This document shows, piece after piece, positions 52,461 to 64,000 of a stretch of DNA of 64,000 nucleotides (position 1 is its first letter; each line of letters starts with the position of its first letter). Both the position numbers and the translations under genes were made by a program. The DNA comes from Narthecium ossifragum. Its lineage: Eukaryota; Streptophyta; Magnoliopsida; Dioscoreales; Nartheciaceae. The notes below the pieces were generated by a model. That model saw only the letters and a list, made by a program, of their open reading frames with translations. It was not told the DNA's origin and did no database searches. The stretch covers positions 22,636,129 through 22,700,128 of the forward strand of contig OY986968.1 in NCBI GenBank assembly GCA_963920575.1, given 5' to 3'.

Positions 52461-53390
52461 CTCTCCTCCCAAAGGCCTCCTTTCGCTTCTCCAGAGATTT
52501 AAATCCAAGAGGGTCGGCAGAGTTGCACAGAGAAAGGTAAAGATAGATACCCCGGTATCTCTCTCTCTCTTTCTTTATTTTCTCTCAGACACCTCGCCAC
52601 TCCTTTTTCTTATTTTCTCTATTTCGGAGAACCAAAAAACAAAAATAGTTACATTAGTCATAGAATTAAAAGGGGTCGCTAATATTTTATTATTTTACCC
52701 CTCGGGGTTAGCACTTAGCAGTAGAATAATAATAATATTCGATGCCGGTCACCTCAAGGCTCAAGCGCGGGGGCACCACGTGAGGCCCAGCGCGCGGACG
52801 TCTCCTCCGCCTCGAGACCGGCTACGGATGGCTACGCCTACGGGGCGGTCGTGCCGTCTGGATTTAATTGGATTTAGAGCGGATATGGAATAGCGAACTA
52901 AAACACGAATGTGTGGGTTGGATTTGGTCTTAAAAAAACCGAATCCATCCCGGTTATATATATATATATATATATATATAATTACTTAAACATTTTATAA
53001 TTAAATAATATAGAAATATAGCATATAAATGTTTCTAATTAATTCGTGAAACTGGTTATTGTGTTTGCAATTATTTGATTTTTTTTTATTATTAGTTGAG
53101 CAAGAAGGTTGGGTTACAATTGTTAGATTATATGTTTAGATGTTGCAAACATACAACCAATGCCCCTTTTTACTTGACGATTTTCTATTTTTATAATATA
53201 AATTTTTTTACTTGTCATTTTTTTATTTTTATAATATAAAATTTATTTGTTAATTTTATGTAAAATACTATCATGTTCACGGTGGTATTATATGCAACGG
53301 TGCAAAGATGGATTAAGCGGATTGGATTTTAAATGGGTATGAGATTGGATATATAAACTCACACGTGTTTGGGACCGGTTAAGGCTTTAA
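52461..53390. other. MAPK 5' flank and intergenic DNA
   Basis: Pyrimidine-rich on plus (GA-rich for the MAPK transcript) at 52550-52625, probably 5' UTR. An (AT)n run occupies about 52958-52981. No other gene signal. Confidence 0.5.
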
Positions 53391-53394
53391 GTTG

Positions 53395-54076
53395 TGTTTG
53401 GTTGCACGACAAGAGAGGTAGAGGGAGAGGGAGTGGTAGAGTGATGTGATTGTCATCGTCAGTGTTTGGTATGACCATGGGAGTGAGAGAGACATTGCTT
53501 GTATTTGCTACGTTCAAATTAAGATGAGAAAGCGCATGTATGATATTGAAGTTATTAATATACCCATTGCTGCATTATCTCATTAATATGACGTACTTTG
53601 TGATCTTGAAATTCATATTTTAGTAAACAATATTACATTATTAACTTTTTGAAGGAATTAAAGACAAAAATGCAACAAACTCACACTTTTTTTATGCTTG
53701 ACCAACACAGAGAACGAACATTTATATTAGACACGACGCACACTTAACAAACATATAAATAAATTTGTATTTTTAATGCATGTTGTAAAAAGAAAATGTC
53801 AAGGTAAACTATTTCTTACAAATTCAAAACAGATAGAAGTACAAGAAACAAAAAAAGATGTTGCGTAAAGAAGGGTGTTTTAGTAATCTTAACATGCGTT
53901 GACCAAATAGGAGAAAAAGATAACCAGACTCGTCCCAACTTCGGAAGGAGTCCGGTTTCCTCCCGAGAGAGCTCGGAAGAGGCGACTCCATCTCCCACAA
54001 TTAAATGCTAACCAAACATGATAAATGGAGTCGTGACTCCCTCTCCCACGGTCAAACCGGTAATCAAACGCACCCT
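53395..54076. mobile_element. Candidate MITE
   Basis: Left end GTTGTGTTTGGTTGC and reversed right end GGGTGCGTTTGATTAC match at about 11 of 15 positions. Both ends carry nearby GGGAGAGGGAGT blocks in opposite orientation. No target duplication confirmed. Confidence 0.4.
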
Positions 54077-54229
54077 AGGGGTTTGTATATGGGATAGGTT
54101 TGGGATTAGACTAACCCATCCCAAAGCAACCCCACTGCCATCCTAAAACCGAAGGGTGATTGGCTACAACGTTAAACTGATTTGTGTACATGGCCAAAAC
54201 CATGTACGTTACACACACGATCCAATTAG

Positions 54230-54415
54230 TATTGAGGTACCGACTGATTCTTCTAGTCCATCAGTACCTCACTACCAATTAAATAGATCAATCGGTCGAT
54301 ACATCACTACTGATTGAATGTATCAATGATCGGATCGATAATGAGGTACATATTTATTGATCTAATACATTGGTACTTCACTGCTGATGAAATATATCAA
54401 TTAGTCAGTACCTCA
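54230..54415. repeat. Foldback repeat cluster 1
   Basis: Alternating TGAGGTACCGA and CAGTACCTCACTACC-type words separated by ATTGATCTAAT-like spacers, a diverged form of the unit seen at 55500-55830. Confidence 0.65.
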
Positions 54416-54887
54416 CTAACAATCACGTGATATGTGTATTATAAATGTCACGTGACCATATATATAAAACTTTATTCCTAAACTTATACACGAAACCCTC
54501 ACATGGACAACGGTCCCGGAGAACTCTTCCGAGTCCGAGGGTTTTACACGTTAACAACAACATATGTAGTATATGCGCTGTGATATGAATCAGATGTAAA
54601 AGAACAGTACTTGTCTTTAAGATAAGGGGTGCGTTTTGGAGAGAGAGAGAGAGAGGTTTAGTCGGCGAGGGCTCGAAGGATGGCCGTCCGATGATACTGA
54701 TGTGGGGCCAACGTAGAGGAAGTGGCACAGCTGGCCAACGCGAGACTACGAAGTCCAAGCAGGAGGACAATTCTTGGATTGTAGTGCTTGGATTAGTGAG
54801 TGGGGACCGTCTCTAAAATCCAACCATGCATGTCTTCACATTTTGGTGTCACGCCGATCCCAGAATTGGGGTGCCAACGGGAACTCA

Positions 54888-55308
54888 CGGCATGTTTGGT
54901 TAAACATAATCGCCGGGAATAAAATGATCAAATACTTGATCAAATCTCATTCCGTTGTTTGGTTAGGCATTAAAGTTGAGAATGGAATGCTCTATTCCTG
55001 ACAAGTTAGGAATGAGGCAATCCCATCTAATACCCCGGAATGCCTCATTCCATTCCCAACGGAATGGCGATTAATGGTGGTTAAAAAATTAAATTACTAA
55101 TCTACCCTTAATCGGATCTCTCTATGTTAAAAAAAGAGGGTATTTTAGTCATTCCCAGGCTTCTGTTTGTATACCAAACATGGTAATGCTTCATTCCCAT
55201 TCACAATCCTGATATTACAAAATCACATTGGTAATAGACCATTCCTAATCCCAATCTCATTCCTAATCCCATTCTCATTCCCATTCCTTGTGCGAACCAA
55301 ACATGTCG
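54888..55308. mobile_element. MITE (421 bp), Harbinger-like
   Basis: TIRs CGGCATGTTTGGTT and CGACATGTTTGGTT (one mismatch) are flanked by direct TCA (54885-54887, 55309-55311), consistent with a 3-bp TNA target. The interior is rich in ATTCCCATTCC/GGGAATGG words on opposite sides. Confidence 0.75.
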
Positions 55309-55499
55309 TCAGTGGTGAAGCCATATGTACACCTTTGGCGCCTACCACGAATCTTGATGCAGCACCCGTCTTTGGCAGGAGGGCGTCTTTGCTGGCACGG
55401 GTGCTTTTTTGGTCAGAGCCAAAGAAGCATTTGTTAGAAGAAAAAAGATTTATATACTTGACATGTACATTAGATTCAACCAACTAATTTATCGATAAT

Positions 55500-55830
55500 A
55501 ATATATCAATGGATTAGATGAAAAATTTAATACATCACTACCGATATATGACATATATAATACTCATAAATCGATAATGAGGCTATATAACATGTGTATT
55601 ACACATGTCATATATCGGTAGTGAGGTACCGATTGATTGATATAATCCATCAGCACCTCACTACCGATGAACTAAGTGAAAGATTCGATACCTCATTACT
55701 GACATCTCACATGTGTATCACACATGTCATATATCGGTAGTGAGGTACCGATTGATTGATCTAATCCATTCATACCTCACTAACAATGAATTAAATGGTT
55801 GAATCGATACCTCACTACTGATTTAAACTC
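55500..55830. repeat. Foldback repeat cluster 2
   Basis: A perfect inverted repeat, ATCGGTAGTGAGGT (55614-55627) and ACCTCACTACCGAT (55655-55668) around a 27-base spacer, is followed by a second similar unit at about 55734-55790. CATGTGTATTACACATG palindromes lie between units. Confidence 0.8.
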
Positions 55831-56498
55831 ATGTATAATGTACATACCTTATGGACATGTAAACAAATCAATGCTCTTGCTGAAATAGTTTAAACTTTAG
55901 AAAAGCACACGCACTATGACTAATGAAATTCTTTCTATAGTATGTACAGTTAAGAGGTTAAATTTGTATAGAATATTTAGTCTAAGGAGGTTCTTCCTGG
56001 GTATACAAGTGAAAGTAATCTTTCGGAAGTGTTTGAGACGACTCCCCCTAATAGTTCTTTAGTATTTCCATCCGCATCCATCAATCAAGGACTAGACCTG
56101 CAAAACAAAGAAAGCATAACCAATCGTACTTATAACCCGTCTTGGACAAAGTCAAGCTTCAAACGACAATCACAAATAACAGGTCATCAGACGCAATCTT
56201 TAGAAGAATAAAATATTGGAGAAAGGGAGGGAAATAATTAACATGATAATACGCGTCTCCTCGGAAAGTATTCACAGCTGACTCAACGCGTCTCCTCGGA
56301 AGGCATGCACGAAAGAAAGCACAAAGAAATAGGTCTCTCTCTCTCTGACAGAGTGCATATAGGTATTATCTATCATCTGGAGGTTCATACCAAATGTATC
56401 ACAACACTTGTAGTTTTCTTGTTAACAAACAAGGAGTGTTTTAACTTTTTATTCCAGAGGTTGGTGCGCGCGGCATTCAACGCATGATCCAACAGGTT

Positions 56499-56654
56499 GG
56501 GGGCGTTTGGATGGCCCGGAACCCAAGGAATTATCCCAACGGAAGGAACCGTGACTCCAGAATAACCGAATCCGAACAGAGCGAACGAACGCCGTGGCTC
56601 AGTCAAATTCGCTTCCGCGGGTTCCGTTCCGAGCCCGGCATCTAAACGGCCCCC
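56499..56654. mobile_element. Small MITE (about 156 bp)
   Basis: Ends TTGGGGGCGTTTGGATG and, reversed from the right, TTGGGGGCCGTTTAGATG form TIRs of about 17 bases. The interior is GC-rich against AT-rich flanks. No target duplication beyond the TIR was identified. Confidence 0.65.
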
Positions 56655-56656
56655 AA

Positions 56657-57972
56657 GTGAATAAGCCAAGAGTGTAACAAAATGAGCTTCATGGACTGGA
56701 TAATTATGTTCTCAGGCCGACATGAAAATAAAGGTTTATGAAGAATCAAATACTGAATTATTGGACATAATAAAAAAAAGTCCTTGATGAAGATGTAACT
56801 AATCAGTGCATCAAAGACATCCATCCATACAAGACGTACCACTGCCAAGGTGAAACTAGAAAAAGAGTAATAATTTAAGCTCTAACTAGCATGGGACAGT
56901 CTCAAAAAGACCATCACGCAAATTGTTCATAAATACCGACCAAATAATAAAGCAGCCCCTTCTTTTTAGCACGACAGCTGAAGTCGGTCTAACTTGAGGC
57001 CATCCCAATCCTACTACATCATCCAAAATCCTTGGTGCTAGTGATAATATTTCTTAGCCAGGCAGTTTTTTAACTGGATTAGGTTGAGTCCATCTACGTC
57101 GGGCACTTGGGTTACATGTCTGGTTAAATTAAGTTGGGCAAACTATGTTCAGTCGAATAGAATTCTAACAATTAGTAACCTGGACTAATTCGATCAGACT
57201 CACAAGTGAAAGGCCATATAGTTTGAAATCTGATAGCTTTATTGCACTTTGGAGGTGTGTCAGAGCGTCCATGGAAAAGCGCACAACATATATTGCTCCA
57301 AAGGAACAAAATGAATGGGTTGAGAAAAACCTATAATATGCATCAAGGAGCGCAAATATCAGTCAAGAGAAAGGACTGACCCTTCCAAGTTGCCAGCATG
57401 TAGTGTAGTTTTCAATTCCTACTTCGAGTTTGAATAGAGCACTTTCAGGTTGATCACGTTAGGTTGAGAAATGAGGATAAAGTCTCCAACAAATGTTGAT
57501 TTATACGGGAGACTGTTCTCCATCCAAACCCACCTGAGTTAACTATAAGTCCGCCCAAACCCCAGCAATCTCACATAGCCCAAGTTGCCATCCTAACATG
57601 CATCTTCACTAGAAGGAAAATTTTGATTGACGAGTAGTCAAAGATTACCTGAAAAGTTCAGCACCTCCAAGCTCTGAAAGTTTGTAGGTTGCTTGCAGAT
57701 CTCGCCAAGCACTAGGTCTGAAGCTTCCCCCAAGATTGCAATCTTAAATCCTAGTGGACACCGGACAGTACTTTACAATTGGCACGATCATTGACAGAAT
57801 GAACCCCAAAAGATGCCAAATTCCCTGATGAGCAGTCATATATGCAACTAGTGTCAAGTCTCCGTAAACTGATAGTCACCATGTTCAAGAAGTTTCAGTC
57901 ACGACTCTTTCCTCCATTGAGCCAATTGAGCTCTATTTTCAATCCCTATTCTTGACTGGGCTTTTAAGTGTC
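56657..57972. other. Intergenic region downstream of NOT4
   Basis: AT-rich DNA that probably includes the NOT4 3' UTR next to 57973. No further ORF or repeat with clear ends recognised. Confidence 0.45.
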
Positions 57973-60900
57973 TCAACTATCTGAGAACCAGAGCAAGTTC
58001 GATCGGTCATCAGAAGGCGTCAAATGCAACATTGACTGTGATTGTTTCTTTCTATCAAATGCTATTTGTTCAGGTTTTATAGGCTTAATGTCAGCATAGT
58101 TACTAGACCTGGCAATATCCCTGTTAGTACTAATAAGAGATGAACCCCCGCTCAGGTCGCACTGATGAGTAGAACCTGCAACATAGAAGCGCACCTTCAT
58201 CATACAATAAGCTAAGAAGTATTGTTAGGATGAACTCCAACAGATCATCCCTACCTCCAGAAGCATCTGCGTGTTTCAGAATCGACAAACACGGGTTTTC
58301 CTACATTAGAATTCAAGTTGCTTCATTTTATCTAGAATTTCCCACCTGAAGGCTTAGGCTATAACCCACACTCTTTGAATCTTGATTATGTCGCCTTATT
58401 CAGTAATAACCTCCCCTATTTAAATATTAAGCGATATGTCTTGCACATGCAATCAGGGATAGGAAACTGACCAGATCTTAGGCGCACAGAAACAGACTGA
58501 TCTTGACCAGCCGTTGGTCGATGGGGGAAACCAGGAGGAGTAGACATACTGCTTTTTAAGCTAGGAACTCTGCATAAACTTGACACGGCCAGCATTGAAG
58601 CTGAAGAGGTTGCAAACATCATACACCAAATTAGACAAGCTGCAAATCAATTCCATGTGTGGCAAGGAATAAATAATATTCATAGTTTAGTAAGTAAATG
58701 CAATGAAAGAAAAGTGTTGGTATGGGATTCATTGGAATTGACTATACAAGTTTCTACAAAGATAGCACACAAAAGAATGGAAGCACAACAACTCTAGAAA
58801 AAACATCTAACACATATCCACAGCTCAAGCTGAAGAAGCTACAATGTGAAAATTGAAGTCTAAATTGTCACAATTGAAGGCTTCAAGACGTTTAATCATA
58901 GACCATACCACAAACTGTAGATGTTTAGATCTGGAAGCTAGAAGTATGGGGTTTCAAATACTATTTTACAATTTGTTTCCCTGCGCTTGTCAGAAAGATA
59001 AAGTGGTTAAAGTCCTTTTCAAACCATTTATGTTAGCATTGAAAAGCACACCAGTTCTCTTCTGAAAGAAGATAGTTGAAGAATAATCCCTTACATAAAA
59101 TTGCATTCAAACAAATGAATCTTACCACTTCTTTCAAAAGTTCAGAGATTTCCAAAGTAGAATTCAGCCAGAGATCCTCAAAAGAATCTCTTCCCCCTTG
59201 CTATATAAATGTCTTTTTTTCTGGTTAGTGTTTTTTTCTGTTGAAAGTCCGTGTTGAAGCTTTTTTTTTCACGCATTCAGGACACTAAAGGATAGCACGG
59301 AATACAAACCATAGAAAATACAAGATATATGTCATAAAAAACTAGTATACAGAGGTCAAAACAATAACCAAACCATGGTAAATCACAGCCTCAATTGGAT
59401 TCACATCATGATCAAGATTCAAAATGCAAGTCAAAAGATCTAGGACATGAACTATAAGATTTACATGGATTCAGAACTAGAAGTGATATTCATGCTGGTG
59501 TCCAGGGGATTTGATTTGAATCGCAAGATTCAAATACTAAATCGACCCGAACAACTGGTGCCAGGACCCTGATCCATAAGGTAGGGACACATTCATCACG
59601 TACATCAGATAATCTAAAGTTTGGAGAGAGCAGATTCAAATCAGAAAGAACTTTAGGACATAAAGCATTCACTAGACAGCATTTAGCAAATTTATCGTAA
59701 AGGTAACTAGAAATCGGTAACATATAATGCTTGCATATCATCAGTTAGGCGTTCAAATGCAGACTACAAGGTTATAATAATGTCTACAATCCAACAAAGA
59801 AACGTGATATTAGCACTTAAGTTAGCTGCTGATAAATGAAAGACAAAAAAATGTTGAAATTCCTGGTGAAACTAGAAACCATTGACATCTTCAATGCGTG
59901 ATTAAGTCATATAAAGATTCCAGCAACGAAACGTGAAAGTCAAATAAACAGAGTCAGAAAGGTATAGCCTATCACCTGACCCAGGCAAACTCATTCTAAG
60001 TTGGGACTTATCTGCAACTTCAGTAGCAAAGAAAGAGTGATTTCTGTTGAGAACCTCAGAACTTTCTGGTGCATAATGCTTGGACACACCAAGGCATTTG
60101 CTCTCAGGGATAGCATTCTCTTCTACTAGACCTACCTTGTCAGAGAAGCTATTGAATCTACAATCATCAGTAATCAAAGGAAACGGCTGTCCTCCTATAA
60201 CATCTGAATCTCCCCACGTCGCAATAGAAAACCTAGATTCATCCCGATTCCATTGACATCTCATTTCTGTGTCACCAAACACCTGTGCTAAAGTAAGATC
60301 TGCCAGATGATCAAACAGACCAGTAGCAGGATGTAACGTATCCGATATGGTATCATGTTCTTCTGGATCTACATTGGCATTGTCTGGGATAGTACTGACT
60401 GCTCGAGCATCTACGCTAGGTTTTTCACATATACCAAAGCTTTGATCATTCTTCATCGATGAAAGCAGGATCTTAGAAAAATGTTCAGCGCGATGAACGT
60501 TGAAGCTTTCTCTGTCATAACCAGAGAAGAGCTCTCGTTCAGCACCTTCACCAACAGCTGAAGATGGAGAATCATCAAACTTTTGGCCCATGATGGTGCT
60601 ACCAGCACGGGATATATCTTCAGTTCTTTTGGTCACAGAATACGAAGATATATTTTTGGCCTCGAGCATGCTGGCTGATAGTTTTAATTCAAAATCTGAA
60701 CTTCTAATCCGCCCATTGAGGTGAAAATTCCGAGAAGTTGAGGAAGCAATAAAATTTTGAGCTGCTGAAGAAAAGCCATCACATTTGCTGTCCAGACACC
60801 GATAATTCAAGTCAGTTTCCATTGGAACTGAGAGGAGAGCACTTAATGAGGCATCTCTAGTTTTACCAACTGTGCCGAATTGAATAGAAACACTCTTAGA

Positions 60901-62869
60901 AGAGGCAGCTGCTTCCTGATTGAATTTATGGCAATTTGAAGACAATGGTGCTGGAACAATTTCCTGGTATATATTATCATTGTACAAGGGAGAATATGAT
61001 TTGGTTTTCAGGTCTTCAATCAATTTTTCAGGATCAGCAGGTGCCATAACAAGCCGCTTAATTGAGTGTTCACTACCCTTTTCTTCACATGGTTCCTCAG
61101 TTAAAATATCCTCTTTAAGTCTATCAGAAAATTGCCTTTGGGTTGATGAAACGATTTGATTCTTACTTCGGTTGGCATAACATACGTCTGACGGTTTGTG
61201 GGCTTCCATGGTAGTAAAACATGAAGAAGTACCTGATTGATTGTGGTAGCTTGAAGAAGCATGTGAAACCATAACACTTGCATATGACGGTCGACAAGAG
61301 ATGGGACTAGAATTCCTGCTAACAAAGGGAGTTCGGGAACATGTAAGAACAGATAGAACTCAAATTCTTACTCAGAAGTATCAATAAGCAATTGTCCAAA
61401 GAAAAGTAAAGGGAAATGCAGCATAAATTCTTGCTCAAAATTAGATTTAACTGTACCACGAAGCTGGTAAGCCAGGAATTCTGCTAACTGCATTTGGATG
61501 CAATTCTTTACGTTTGCCCGCAGAACTCTACATCAGCCATAAACGACATGTAGTTAAAAAGGACTTAACCATTTACATTGAAGTTAAAACGTCAGAATTT
61601 GAAAGACTGAACGTAGTTATATATGATGCTTCTTACGTCAACTAGAGGTTGGACCAGATGTTTGCTCACTTTCATTTTATCGCATCTGGAGTTGTCAACT
61701 GGGGGAGGTAGGCAAGTTCCCGAACGTTTTTGGAAATGACTTGAACCAATTCCTGAATACTCTCGAATTTTACTGATTTAACCACATGAACAACTTTAGA
61801 TGGTAAAATGATAACTCCTCTGAGCCAATAAGCAGCCACGCATAATAGGAGATTTAAAAAATACAAAGAAAAAGCGCATCATAGTCATATTGAAGATTCA
61901 AAGTACCAGTAACATGGATATGGTACCAATAATTCAGAAGGAAAAGATTGTCCTTTCTTCTCATACGGTTTAAATTCATGGATTGAAAGACCTAATGGTT
62001 AGTTCGGACATAGGCATTGCTGCAAGGAAAAAATGCAGCAAATTGGAGAAAATATCACTGATGTCAGAACTAGTCATTGGCATAGATAACGAAGGACAAC
62101 AGAAAAGAATAGACCAAACTGAAAACTCTACACAGTTCCATCATTCATGAACCAATCCATTCCAGGAGCGTCTTAAATTGTAGAAAAATGAACATGGGAC
62201 TAATGACAAAAAAAAAACAATACCGAGTCCCTGACAGCACACAGTATTTTTTTTCTCGCACTCAAACTACTTATAAACTCCAGTAACATTTTAAGGCACT
62301 ATTTCCCTGTAGCTATCACAAAATTCTGCAATGAAATTAACAAAGTACGAGTTTGCAAGAAAAAGACTTGCGTGTTGGTGTTCTGCACGATATGTATAGA
62401 CATAAACATTCACTCTCACGACCACAGATGTAGTTGCATTACCTTATACAGACTGCATGTACATCTTCTTTTGTACAAATATCTTCTACTAAGCCAGCAT
62501 AATGCACATACGCACAGGTTTTGTTGCCACATGACTGAAACACATAAATCATCACATTGGTTAACATAACTAAATGCACGGTGATTGGTGATATTAATAA
62601 ATAAAGGACATAAAGAACTTCATGCACAAACGGACTGATACAACCAGCCCAACCTTATTGTTCAACCACGCGCTGCAGTACTTTCCAGCACCAAAACATG
62701 CTCTACAAAAACCAAGAAAAAAGAATGAGAGAAAGAGCATTCCAGAATAGAATTGGAAAATGAGCACAGGATGAGTTAGACCTACTTTAAGGGTTTACCA
62801 TCTAAAGTGAATCCATTTACAGCTTGAATGCACCGAACAGCTTCTTCCTCTCTCGAAAATGTAACATAT
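57973..62869 (-). CDS. NOT4: NOT4 / CNOT4-like E3 ligase, C-terminal part (5' exons outside window)
   Basis: Subunit 4 of the CCR4-NOT complex, a RING-RRM ubiquitin ligase linked to mRNA decay and translation quality control. Minus-strand exons seen: 62869-62786 (end of RRM: YVTFSREEEAVRCIQAVNGF), 62702-62654 (ACFGAGKYCSAWLNN), 62534-62443 (CGNKTCAYVHYAGLVEDICT, the CCCH-type zinc finger), 61772-61637 (QKRSGTCLPPPVDN), possibly a 14-base microexon 61525-61512, 61318-59976 (large Ser-rich disordered exon), 58600-58472 (STPPGFPHRP), 58175-57973 (ends LLWFSDS, stop). These join in frame. The RING domain and RRM start must lie beyond 64000. 62870-64000 reads as intron. The family rests on the RRM-zinc finger-LPPP order; the C-terminal half is poorly conserved generally. 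Confidence 0.85.
61512..61525 (-). other. Possible 14-base microexon of NOT4
   Basis: Without it the exon ending at 61637 (on a codon boundary) cannot join the large exon starting at 61318 in frame. The minus-strand segment TTCTGCGGGCAAAC is bounded by AG and GT(AAAG) and restores the frame. Supported by arithmetic only. Confidence 0.35.
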
Positions 62870-64000
62870 CTGGATGGACAAGTATATCAGGACAACATAT
62901 GAGGACAGGAACTTGCTTTTCATGTCTCCGTTACTAATTCGTGAAATAAACAAATATCTTCTTAAGAAAGCACGCGTTGTAGATTAATTATTCTGATTAG
63001 CATTGTGAAAAGTTTGAACATATACTGTTACATGAAGAAGACTGATCTTAATGAAGATCTGTTTCTTGCTTTAAAAGTCTATGAGACCCTACAATGACAT
63101 GAATTTTGAAGCCAGAAGTCAGACATAAAAGTCATGCTATCAGTGAGATACTGCGTTTGGATATGAGCTGCTCTTGTATGGTGGAAACAATCTGCGCATG
63201 TTCTGGTCCAGTGAAATCTCAATTCCGAGTGGTTTATCGATGTCATTGCATAAAGGAGAAGATGACATGAAGTATGAATTCAACCCATGACAATCAAGGT
63301 CTTAATTGCATTTCTTCAGACATAACACGGTATCTTTTTGTACTTTGGTCGATTTAGCTTTCTAATGATGAGAATTAGGAAATTGTTCATATCCTCAAAG
63401 AAGCCTGCAAAAAAGGAGTGTTGAACATAAAAAGGCACCAATGCCAATACCGCTTAAATTTTGCAATGGAGAACAAATACATGTCTGTTCAGTTTGAAAA
63501 TAGAATATGAGATGCTGCCAACCTTAAAGAAATAACAAGGAGGCCTACAATAGAGAGACATTCCTAAATACAGCATTATCCATAGATACCCCATGCATTA
63601 AAACATCAAGAGGATCCTCAAAGTCATATTGCTTGCTAAGGACCACTTAGATAGGAAAAGGACTTGATTTGATACCAATTCATTATAAGCAACAGATAAT
63701 GAAGGTAAATCAAGCTAAATGGAGCGATAAACAGACATAATTTTCTAATCTAACAGGATTATTCCACCCAACTTCAATAAACCCAACAAAGATCTCGAAG
63801 CATATGAATTTCAAAAATCTGTGATCCTTGACAAAGAAATAGGCTTATTCATAGGGCATTATGGCTTGAAAGTTGAAACAACTTTCCATGCTTCTCCAGG
63901 TGCTAGGCTTAGGGAAATTATCATCTCTTGTTTTTGTTCTGGTTTTTGGACATGACCCATGAAATATGTTGATCCAAATGTCTGGTGTACTTCCCTATTT
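62870..64000 (-). other. NOT4 intron (no exon recognised)
   Basis: No reading resembling the CNOT4 RING or the first half of the RRM was found on the minus strand, so this AT-rich stretch is taken as one long intron continuing outside the window. Confidence 0.45.

Overview
This is a nuclear stretch of a flowering plant, most likely a monocot. It carries intron-rich single-copy plant genes (14-3-3, UBC13, MPK6-type MAP kinase, NOT4), plant-type Ty1/copia and Ty3/gypsy LTR retrotransposons, MITEs and a Helitron. The monocot call is an inference, resting mainly on very GC-rich psaF coding fragments inside otherwise AT-rich DNA. There is no bacterial, organellar or viral operon.

Layout. 1-4146 (+): 3' part of a DUF676 alpha/beta-hydrolase (lipase-like) gene. 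4674-10661 (+): complete 14-3-3 gene with a 3-kb intron. 11657-20222 (+): decayed Ty1/copia element with both LTRs; its gag is split by a 2.5-kb gypsy-type solo LTR (13262-15738), and its leader holds an array of small hairpins and a SINE-like insertion. 20377-20535: a MITE just upstream of a complete UBC13 gene (20727-23650, +). 24241-24440: 200-base assembly gap. 24441-25560: degenerate repeats and a foldback. 25583-25828: a 4CL-like gene fragment. About 25980-33645: a nest of gypsy LTRs of the same family as the solo LTR, with a decayed gag, plus unclassified repeats. 33670-40606 (-): a Helitron with A^TC...CTAG^T boundaries carrying two psaF (photosystem I subunit III) fragments and GC-rich minisatellites. 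42724-about 44660: another diverged LTR of the gypsy family. 46659-52460 (-): complete MPK6-type MAP kinase gene. 52.5-57.9 kb: intergenic DNA with MITEs and a foldback repeat family. 57973-beyond 64000 (-): 3' two thirds of a NOT4 (CCR4-NOT subunit 4) gene whose RING-encoding 5' exons lie outside the window.

The host genes are not an operon, but two themes recur: ubiquitin transfer (UBC13 E2; NOT4 E3) and phosphorylation signalling (MAP kinase; 14-3-3). Exon boundaries were placed by eye from splice signals, reading frame and family conservation. For the 14-3-3, UBC13 and MAPK genes the exon lengths sum to exact open frames of 259, 153 and 392 codons plus stop.

Most unusual points: three GC-AG introns in three neighbouring genes; a probable U12-type intron in the DUF676 gene; a covarying hairpin array in the copia leader; two unrelated palindrome arrays occupying the same position in LTRs of one gypsy family; and a Helitron carrying two psaF fragments with complementary deletions.
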